Part shown: positions 58,091 through 64,000 of the stretch, in pieces
Position numbering within the stretch: the stretch's first letter is position 1
How the letters are laid out: each line of letters opens with the position of its first letter
Assembly (NCBI RefSeq): GCF_004310295.1
Contig: NZ_SISB01000036.1
Coordinates: forward strand, 1 to 64,000
Origin: Pseudomonas sp. BGI-2
GTDB taxonomy: Bacteria > Pseudomonadota > Gammaproteobacteria > Pseudomonadales > Pseudomonadaceae
Direction: 5' to 3'
Length of the DNA stretch: 64,000 nucleotides
Notes under the pieces: model-generated
The model's database searches: none
What the model was told of the DNA's origin: nothing
The model's input: only the letters and a program-made list of their open reading frames with translations
Made by a program: the position numbers and the translations under genes

Positions 58091-59308
58091 ATGGCTGTTG
58101 GTCTTGGTCCTTTGCCAACGTTGCACCCGGTTGCCGGTTTTGAACTCGGTATCGCCTCGGCCGGCATCAAGCGCCCGGGGCGCAAGGATGTCGTGGTCAT
58201 GCGCTGCGCCGAAGGCTCCACGGTCGCGGGCGTGTTCACCCTGAACGCGTTTTGCGCAGCTCCTGTGATTCTGGCCAAGCAACGTGTGCAAGGCCCGGTG
58301 CGTTACCTGCTGACCAACACCGGCAATGCCAACGCTGGCACCGGCGAACCTGGCCTGGCCGCTGCCGAGCGCACGTGCGCCAAACTGGCTGAATTGACCG
58401 GCGTTGATGCCAGCCTCGTGCTGCCGTACTCCACCGGTGTGATCGGCGAGCCGCTGCCGGTCGAGAAGATCGAAGGCGCGCTGCAAGCGGCGCTCGATGA
58501 TCTGTCGGTCAACAACTGGGAAGCTGCCGCCACCGGCATCATGACCACCGACACCTTGCCCAAAGGTGCCAGCCGCCAGTTCCAGCATGACGGCGTGACC
58601 ATCACCGTCACCGGCATCAGCAAAGGCGCGGGCATGATCCGCCCGAACATGGCGACCATGCTCGGCTACATCGCCACCGACGCCAAAGTCTCCCGCGACG
58701 TGCTGCAAAACCTGCTGCTGGATGGCGCGAACAAGTCGTTCAACCGCATCACCATCGATGGCGATACCTCGACCAACGACTGCTGCATGCTGATCGCCAC
58801 CGGTCAGGCTGCACTGCCGGAAATCACCGAAGCGAGCGGTGAGTTGTTCGCCAAGCTGAAACAGGCCGTGTTCGAAGTGTGCATGGACGTGGCCCAGGCC
58901 ATCGTGCGTGACGGCGAAGGTGCGACCAAGTTCGTGACTGTCGAAGTCAACGGCGGCGGCAATCACCAGGAATGCCTGGACGTCGGTTACACCGTGGCGC
59001 ACTCGCCGCTGATCAAGACCGCACTGTTCGCGTCCGACCCGAACTGGGGCCGCATCCTCGCCGCCGTCGGCCGTGCCGGCGTGCCGAACCTGGACGTGAG
59101 CAAGATCGACGTGTTCCTCGGCGACGTGTGCATCGCCAGCCGTGGCGCTCGCGCCGCGACGTACACCGAAGCCCAGGGCGCGGCGGTGATGCAGCAGGAA
59201 GAGATCACCATCCGTATCGAACTGGGTCGCGGCGATTGCAGCGAAACCATCTGGACCACCGACCTGTCCCACGAATACGTGAAGATCAACGCCGAATACC
59301 GTACTTAA
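58091..59308 (+). CDS. argJ: Bifunctional ornithine acetyltransferase / N-acetylglutamate synthase
   Basis: A 405-aa ArgJ of arginine biosynthesis, transferring acetyl from N-acetylornithine to glutamate and, in bifunctional forms, from acetyl-CoA. It is made as a proenzyme that cuts itself before Thr189, visible in RPNMATMLGYIATDAKV (nt 58655 onwards); the new N-terminal Thr is the nucleophile. Other conserved parts are NTGNANAGTG and the C-terminal NGGGNHQECLDVG. Start ATG preceded by AAGGAG at 7 nt. Position right after secA is typical for pseudomonads. Confidence 0.95.
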   Translation: MAVGLGPLPTLHPVAGFELGIASAGIKRPGRKDVVVMRCAEGSTVAGVFTLNAFCAAPVILAKQRVQGPVRYLLTNTGNANAGTGEPGLAAAERTCAKLAELTGVDASLVLPYSTGVIGEPLPVEKIEGALQAALDDLSVNNWEAAATGIMTTDTLPKGASRQFQHDGVTITVTGISKGAGMIRPNMATMLGYIATDAKVSRDVLQNLLLDGANKSFNRITIDGDTSTNDCCMLIATGQAALPEITEASGELFAKLKQAVFEVCMDVAQAIVRDGEGATKFVTVEVNGGGNHQECLDVGYTVAHSPLIKTALFASDPNWGRILAAVGRAGVPNLDVSKIDVFLGDVCIASRGARAATYTEAQGAAVMQQEEITIRIELGRGDCSETIWTTDLSHEYVKINAEYRT

Positions 59309-59323
59309 GACCGAGTCGCCCCG

Positions 59324-59430
59324 TTCGCGGGCAAGCCTCGCTCCTACAGGATCGATGTCGTTCACATAATTCGCGAACGGCCTGTTCCGTGTAGGAGCGA
59401 GCGGTGCGGCGATCCGACTTGCCCGCGAAG
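59324..59430. repeat. REP palindrome pair
   Basis: TTCGCGGGCAAGCCTCGCTC (from 59324) opposed by GTAGGAGCGAGCGGTGCGGC... and ACTTGCCCGCGAAG ending 59430. The right half has an inserted GGTGCGGCGATCC variant, as in the copy at 18533-18625. Confidence 0.88.
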
Positions 59431-59488
59431 GCGGCCGACCAGACACTAAAGCTTCTGGCCTGTTCCACTTACCAAAAGGCGTCCGAAC

Positions 59489-60121
59489 ATGAACCTCCAC
59501 CTGATCATCGGCGACAAACTGCTTTCCTCCTGGTCCCTGCGCGGCGCTCTGGCCCTTGACCTCACCGGCGCCCCTTACACCGAAGAATTGATCAAGCTGA
59601 ATCAGCCGGACACCCGCGAACGACTGCTCAAGCACTCGCTGACCGGTAAAGTCCCGCTGCTGAAAACCGAGCACGGCACCATCGCCGACTCCCTGGCGAT
59701 TGCCGAATACCTGGCGGAGCAATTCCCCGATGCCGGTCTCTGGCCCAAAGACACCGCCGCCCGTGCCCAGGCGCGTTCGGCCTGTGCACAGATGCACGCC
59801 GGGTTCTTTGCCGTGCGGGGCAATATGCCGTTCGACTTGAGCCGCGATGCTCCGCTGTCGCCGACGCCTCCTGACGTGCAGGCGGAAATCAAGCGCATGC
59901 TGGCGTTGTGGGCAGAATGCCGTGCGGTGGCGACTGAGTCCGGGCCGTTCCTGTTTGGCCGCGCGACCCTCGCCGACGCCTTTTTCGCACCGATTGCCGT
60001 ACGCCTGCGCACTTATCAGGTGAAGTTGCCGGCAGTGGACGAAGCCTATGTCGAAACCCTTTACCAATGGCCGTCGTTCAAGGCCTGGCAGAAGGCAGGT
60101 CTGGAGGAGATTGGGCAGTGA
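59489..60121 (+). CDS. Glutathione S-transferase family protein
   Basis: A 210-aa GST. The N-terminal thioredoxin-like domain (about 1-80) begins MNLHLIIGDKLLSSWSLRG with a Ser in the position that activates glutathione in many bacterial classes; the GKVPLL cis-Pro motif (about 53-58) and DSLAIAEYLAE follow. The C-terminal helical domain (about 90-205) has the N-capping box-like TLADAFFAP. Substrate unknown. Its stop overlaps the GTG start of the next gene, so the two are coupled. Confidence 0.88.
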   Translation: MNLHLIIGDKLLSSWSLRGALALDLTGAPYTEELIKLNQPDTRERLLKHSLTGKVPLLKTEHGTIADSLAIAEYLAEQFPDAGLWPKDTAARAQARSACAQMHAGFFAVRGNMPFDLSRDAPLSPTPPDVQAEIKRMLALWAECRAVATESGPFLFGRATLADAFFAPIAVRLRTYQVKLPAVDEAYVETLYQWPSFKAWQKAGLEEIGQ

Positions 60122-61068
60122 AACGAGTACACGTAGCCGCCGCCGTTATCCGTGACAGCAGTGGCAAGATTCTTATCGCACGGCGTGCCGACACCCAGCA
60201 TCAGGGCGGTTTGTGGGAATTCCCCGGGGGCAAGGTCGAGGGTGACGAATCCGTCGAAACCGCCCTGGCTCGTGAGCTCCAGGAAGAGCTGGGCATTGTG
60301 GTCAGCGCCGCGCGACCGTTAATCAAGGTTCGCCACGATTACCCGGACAAGCAAGTGTTGCTGGACGTCTGGGAAGTCTCGGCCTTTACCGGCGAACCCC
60401 ACGGTGCCGAAGGCCAGCCACTGGAGTGGGTGGCTCAGCGCGATCTGCTGAATTACGAGTTCCCGGCGGCCAACCAGCCGATCGTTGCGGCTGCACGTCT
60501 GCCTGGCGAATACCTGATTACCCCGGAAGACCTGGAAACCCCGGCCTTGCTGCGCGGTATCCAGAAAGCCATCGCCGGCGGCATCAAGTTGATCCAGCTG
60601 CGCGCGCCCAACGGCTACGATCCGAAATACCGGGATCTGGCGGTGGATGCGGCGGGGCTGTGTGCCGGCAAGGCGCAGTTGATGATCAAGGGGCCGTTCG
60701 AGTGGTTGGGCGACTTCCCGTCCGCGGGCTGGCACATCACAGCAACACAGTTGCGCAAATACGCGGCAGCGGGTCGACCATTACCGGCTTCGCGCTGGTT
60801 GGCGGCGTCATGCCACAACGCTGAAGAACTGGCGCTGGCCGAGCAAATGGGCGTGGACTTTGTGACCTTGTCGCCGGTGCAGCCGACGCTGACTCACCCG
60901 GATGCGCTGCCGTTGGGTTGGGAGCAGGCTTCGGCGCTGATCGAAGGCTTTAGCAAGCCGGTGTTCTTGCTCGGTGGTGTTGGCCCGGCACAGGTTGATA
61001 AAGCCTGGGCGGCAGGCGCCCAAGGTGTGGCGGGGATTCGGGCGTTTTGGCCTGATTCTTTGGTGTAG
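60118..61068 (+). CDS. Nudix hydrolase fused to ThiE-like domain
   Basis: A 316-aa two-domain protein. The N-terminal MutT-type Nudix domain (1 to about 130) has the full Nudix box, GKVEGDESVETALARELQEE then LGI, for metal-dependent hydrolysis of nucleoside diphosphate-linked compounds such as 8-oxo-dGTP. The C-terminal domain (about 145-316) has a thiamine-phosphate-synthase-like barrel (GGIKLIQLRAP, LSPVQPTLTHPDA, FLLGGVGPAQVDKA), but TenI/ThiE catalytic residues are only partly recognisable, so activity is uncertain. The GTG at 60118 overlaps the GST stop codon (GTGA); the open frame beyond it is the GST gene. Confidence 0.88.
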   Translation: MKRVHVAAAVIRDSSGKILIARRADTQHQGGLWEFPGGKVEGDESVETALARELQEELGIVVSAARPLIKVRHDYPDKQVLLDVWEVSAFTGEPHGAEGQPLEWVAQRDLLNYEFPAANQPIVAAARLPGEYLITPEDLETPALLRGIQKAIAGGIKLIQLRAPNGYDPKYRDLAVDAAGLCAGKAQLMIKGPFEWLGDFPSAGWHITATQLRKYAAAGRPLPASRWLAASCHNAEELALAEQMGVDFVTLSPVQPTLTHPDALPLGWEQASALIEGFSKPVFLLGGVGPAQVDKAWAAGAQGVAGIRAFWPDSLV

Positions 61069-61078
61069 CCACTGGCCT

Positions 61079-61148
61079 CTTCGCGGGCAAGCCTCGCTCC
61101 TACATTGGGTCGCGGGTGATTCCGTAGGAGCGAGGCTTGCCCGCGAAG
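61079..61148. repeat. REP palindrome pair
   Basis: CTTCGCGGGCAAGCCTCGCT (from 61079) and its complement ending 61148, separated by a centre of about 25 bp, between converging genes. Confidence 0.92.
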
Positions 61149-61167
61149 GCGTCTGTAAAGGCGCCGA

Positions 61168-61749
61168 TTATTCGTGAGGCTTAGCGGCCGGCTGCCAAAG
61201 AATCTCCGCAATCCCCTGGCGCTTGGCAATCACCCTTGCCACCACAAACAACACATCCGACAACCGATTGATATACGCCAACCCGACCCCGGCCAACGGT
61301 TCAATCGCATTCAAATGCTGACACCGCCGCTCCGCGCTTCGTGCCAGGCTTCTGCACACATGGGCCTGGGCAATCAGCGCTGAACCACCCGGCAGGATGA
61401 AATTCTCCAGCGGCCCCAGCTCTTCATTCCACACATCGATCGCCGCTTCCAGGCGTTCGATTTCCGCTGCATTCAAAGCCTGATACACCGGCATCGCCAA
61501 CTCGCCACCCAGGTCGAACAACCGATGCTGGCAGGGCGCCAGAACCTCAATTACCTCGTTCAAACCCGGATACGCAGCACTTTCTGCCGCCAATCCGGCC
61601 AACAGCACGCCCACCTGGCTGTTCAGCGTGTCGACTTCGCCAATGGCCTCGATCCGCGGGTGGTCCTTGGGCACGCGGCGGCCATCGCCGAGTCCGGTTT
61701 CGCCTTTGTCGCCGGTGCGGGTGTAAATCTTCGACAAGCGAAAGCCCAT
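61168..61749 (-). CDS. Cob(I)alamin adenosyltransferase, PduO type
   Basis: A 193-aa enzyme that transfers the adenosyl group of ATP to cob(I)alamin to make adenosylcobalamin. The PduO-type ATP site is seen as TRTGDKGETGLGDGRRVPKD (about 9-28), with the EVDTLNSQVG helix and RSLARSAERR near residue 133. Complete in length for the family. It ends 20 bp from a REP and is separated from the upstream histidine kinase stop by 3 bp, so the two are likely one transcript. Confidence 0.92.
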   Translation of the reverse strand: MGFRLSKIYTRTGDKGETGLGDGRRVPKDHPRIEAIGEVDTLNSQVGVLLAGLAAESAAYPGLNEVIEVLAPCQHRLFDLGGELAMPVYQALNAAEIERLEAAIDVWNEELGPLENFILPGGSALIAQAHVCRSLARSAERRCQHLNAIEPLAGVGLAYINRLSDVLFVVARVIAKRQGIAEILWQPAAKPHE

Positions 61750-61752
61750 GGG

Positions 61753-63798
61753 TTACCTCGATAGCTGATTGAGTTCTTGAGAGATGACGGGGCTGCCCGC
61801 CAGCGGCAGGCGCAAGGTGAAACAGGTGCCTTGGCCCAATGTCGACTGCACCTCCATCTGACCCTTGTGGTTATTGGTGATGATGAAATACGAAACCGAC
61901 AAGCCAAGGCCCGTGCCCTGACCGATTTCCTTGGTGGTGAAGAACGGCTCGAAGGTGCGTTTGCGCACGTTCTCGCTCATGCCGATGCCGTTGTCCTCGA
62001 CCTGGATTTCGGCCCACGGCGGGTTCAGCCGGGTACGCAGAATGATTCGCCCCGGTTCGCGGTCGTCTTCACGTTGGTGAATGGCCTGGGCGGCGTTTTT
62101 CAGCAGGTTAAGCAGCACTTGTTCCAGTTCGTTGGCCGTGCCGGGCACCGGACCCAGTGCCGGGTCGAACTGACGGGTGATCGCCTGGCCCTTGAAGTCG
62201 AAACCGATGGCCAGGTCGAAGTCGTTACCGGCGATTTCCACTGCTTGATCAATCAGCGCCGGCAGGTCACACGGGGCCATTTGCCGGGTACTGCGGCGGC
62301 TGAAGCTGAGCATGTGGGTGACAATCTTCGCCGCCCGGGCGCCAGCCTGTTGAATGCCATCAAGCAGCTGCGGTACTTCGCGTGCTTGCAGGTATCTGTT
62401 GACCGTTTCCAGGGAAATGCCGGCTTGCTCGGCCTGCTCGAGGTTTTTCGGCAGGTCAGGCGACAGTCGTCGTCGAATGTTCTGCACGTTGTGCAGGATC
62501 GCGCCCAACGGGTTGTTGATTTCGTGGGCCATGCCGGCGGCGAGGCCACCGACCGAGAGCATTTTTTCCGACTGCACCATCATTTCTTCAAGCGACAGGC
62601 GCTGGGTGATGTCGTCGATCCGGATCACCACACCACGCCCGGCCCCGCCCATCAGTGGGTAGAAGGTCAGCGCGTAATGCTTGGGTTCATCGTCCTTGAA
62701 CCAGGTGACGCGCTCAATCTTCGCCACCGTGTGCTGCTCGACGGTTTGCTTGAGCTGCGGCAGAAACGGTTTCAGCGGCTCGAAAGCGAGGAAGATCGGC
62801 TGATTCAAGGCTTCGTCCAGACGGGTGCCGGACAGGGCGCTGGCCTCCTGATTCCACTGGGTCACGTAGAGCTGCTCGTCGAGGGCGATCAGCGCCGACG
62901 GCATGGAGTCGATGATGCTGTTGAGGTAGTTCTGGAAACCGGTGAGTTTCTTCTCGATCTTGCTGCGCACCTGGACTTCGAGTTCCAGTTTGCGATTGGT
63001 GTGGCGGGTTTCTTCGGCCAGGCCTTGCGCCTGATCGTAGGCTGCCTGGGAGTCATCCCGGGCACGCTTGAGCTGCTGCTCCCGGGCTTCGATCCGCGAA
63101 AGCATGGTGTTGAACGCCTCGGCGAGGCTGCCGATTTCGTCGTGGTTGCCACGGGAGGCGCGCAGGGCGTAGTTCTCCTCGCGGGTCACTTGCCGGGACA
63201 ACTCTTCGAGCTGATGGATCGGCCGGGTAATCAGGCGTTTGATCTGCCGGGCGATCACCAGCCACAACAGCACACTGAAGATCAGAATGCCCAAACTGGC
63301 GGTCAGGGTCCCGGTGTAGAACGCCACCGGCAATTCGCTGCTGGCCACCAACAACAGATGCCCCGGCGCGGTACCGGGGCGGGGCAGGGTGATCACTTGG
63401 TTGCTGCGAAACTCGGTGGCCTGCCAGGATTCGATGTGCCGATAGCGATCCGGCAGGTGCAGCTTTTCGCCATGCTGCAATTGCGCCAGGCGCTCACCCT
63501 TGCCGTCATACAGGGCGGCCGCTCGCAGCGGTGAATAACTGTTGAGTTCGTTGAGCAGGCGTTCGGCGCTTTGCGGCGACGTCAAGGCGTCGGCCACCAG
63601 GCTCGGATTGGAGACGAGTCGGCCGATGGTCTGCAAGGCCTGAGGCGCCATGCTTTCCTGAGAGATGTAATACGCGGCGCTGATAAACGTCAGGTTGGCG
63701 ACCAGCAGGATGGTGATCAACAACACGAGCAGGGCGGCCAGCAGTTTCTGGCCGACGGGAAGGTTTTCGAGACGCTGGCGCAATGGCATCAGGTTCAT
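61753..63798 (-). CDS. Membrane sensor histidine kinase with HAMP and PAS
   Basis: A 681-aa kinase. A transmembrane helix (16-38), a periplasmic region of about 125 residues (39-163), a second helix (164-184), HAMP (185-238), a coiled coil, a PAS domain (about 288-400, PSALIALDEQLYVTQWNQEA), HisKA with phospho-His425 (AAGMAHEINNP), and HATPase_c (EQVLLNLLKNAAQAIH, DNGIGM, GQGTGLGLSV). No response regulator is adjacent, so it is an orphan here. The same gene order (PduO, kinase, panE) occurs in P. putida as I recall. The signal is unknown. Confidence 0.9.
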   Translation of the reverse strand: MNLMPLRQRLENLPVGQKLLAALLVLLITILLVANLTFISAAYYISQESMAPQALQTIGRLVSNPSLVADALTSPQSAERLLNELNSYSPLRAAALYDGKGERLAQLQHGEKLHLPDRYRHIESWQATEFRSNQVITLPRPGTAPGHLLLVASSELPVAFYTGTLTASLGILIFSVLLWLVIARQIKRLITRPIHQLEELSRQVTREENYALRASRGNHDEIGSLAEAFNTMLSRIEAREQQLKRARDDSQAAYDQAQGLAEETRHTNRKLELEVQVRSKIEKKLTGFQNYLNSIIDSMPSALIALDEQLYVTQWNQEASALSGTRLDEALNQPIFLAFEPLKPFLPQLKQTVEQHTVAKIERVTWFKDDEPKHYALTFYPLMGGAGRGVVIRIDDITQRLSLEEMMVQSEKMLSVGGLAAGMAHEINNPLGAILHNVQNIRRRLSPDLPKNLEQAEQAGISLETVNRYLQAREVPQLLDGIQQAGARAAKIVTHMLSFSRRSTRQMAPCDLPALIDQAVEIAGNDFDLAIGFDFKGQAITRQFDPALGPVPGTANELEQVLLNLLKNAAQAIHQREDDREPGRIILRTRLNPPWAEIQVEDNGIGMSENVRKRTFEPFFTTKEIGQGTGLGLSVSYFIITNNHKGQMEVQSTLGQGTCFTLRLPLAGSPVISQELNQLSR

Positions 63799-63834
63799 CG
63801 CAGAAAAGGAACAAGTGGCCAGCGTAGCCGCTGC

Positions 63835-64000
63835 TCAGTCGCTGGGCAATCCAAGGCTGTGCAGATGGGTGATCAACCTCGATTCAAGCTGATTGAGATG
63901 AGGCAGGTTTAGCCGGTGCCGCGAGGCCACTTTGCAGACATAGCCCAACAGGTAGCTGATTTCGGTTCGGCGCTGGCTCGCGACATCCTGGTGCATCGAG
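63835..64000 (-). CDS. panE: 2-dehydropantoate 2-reductase C-terminus (5' part outside window)
   Basis: The minus strand is open from the right edge to a TGA at 63837-63835 and gives 54 residues: SMHQDVASQRRTEISYLLGY, then VCKVASRHRLNLPHLNQLE and a short tail ending GLPSD. SMxQD...RxTEIxYLxGYV is the C-terminal signature of ketopantoate reductases, the NADPH-dependent step of pantothenate synthesis. It is directly upstream of the histidine kinase (36 bp) on the same strand. Only this end can be seen, so the paralogue cannot be judged. Confidence 0.75.
   Translation of the reverse strand, partial: SMHQDVASQRRTEISYLLGYVCKVASRHRLNLPHLNQLESRLITHLHSLGLPSD

Overview
This window reads as chromosome of a fluorescent-group Pseudomonas. 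The evidence is a high-GC, 4-bp-overlap operon style, an MvaT-type H-NS protein, a PctA-like chemoreceptor, the gene order DUF721 / secA / argJ / GST / Nudix-ThiE / PduO / histidine kinase / panE that I know from P. putida-type genomes, DUF6124, and many copies of Pseudomonas REP palindromes. The order and the REP types are recalled knowledge; the genes themselves are read from the sequence.

Layout. 1-105 is the 3' end of a probable IS110-family transposase, ending 36 bp from dctD. 142-3227 (minus) is dctB-dctD, a C4-dicarboxylate two-component system. 3305-13437 (minus) is a Tc (ABC) insecticidal-type toxin operon: one TcB (SpvB/TcdB-like) followed by two TccC/Rhs-type C subunits with unrelated C-terminal effector domains. 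13674-21848 is ordinary chromosome: class I fumarase, a membrane diguanylate cyclase overlapping a ferredoxin-reductase, an enoyl-CoA hydratase homologue, pyruvate kinase, a small lipoprotein, a PilZ protein and a DUF6124 protein. 22315-37375 (plus) is the matching A-component region: a 1043-aa protein of ten Ig-like repeats, a TcA split in two (1197 aa + 1374 aa), and a 1334-aa lectin/Ig-like protein translationally coupled to the second TcA half.

37399-44121 (minus) is a six-gene MoxR / DUF58 / DUF4350 / DUF4129 / SpoIIM-like / RDD operon in which every junction overlaps. Next come sbcB (exonuclease I), mvaT, purU, a 58-aa hypothetical, and a minus-strand cluster of a glycosyltransferase, a DUF2334 deacetylase-like protein and a UPF0104-type membrane protein. 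After these lie a PctA-like amino-acid chemoreceptor, a HerA/YjgR-like ATPase, DUF721, secA, argJ, a glutathione S-transferase, a Nudix-ThiE fusion, a PduO-type cobalamin adenosyltransferase, a membrane histidine kinase, and the 3' end of a panE-like gene at the right edge.

How it fits together. The most interesting result is regulatory. A 20-bp lux-box-like palindrome of the form CT-N12-AG (core CTGTCA-N4-TGACAG) lies about 80-110 bp upstream of each of the three Tc transcription units: the TcB-TccC-TccC operon, the Ig-repeat gene, and the split TcA operon. The two Tc blocks are 9 kb apart and on opposite strands, with housekeeping genes between them, yet they share this site. This suggests one regulon, perhaps under a LuxR-family regulator encoded outside the window. 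The Tc cluster itself is unusual: Ig-like modules occur as a separate upstream protein, as a C-terminal extension of the first TcA half, and as a coupled downstream protein. The N-terminal part of the upstream Ig protein is clearly more AT-rich than the rest of the same gene. No LuxR gene, chitinase, or holin/endolysin/spanin release cassette is visible in the window.
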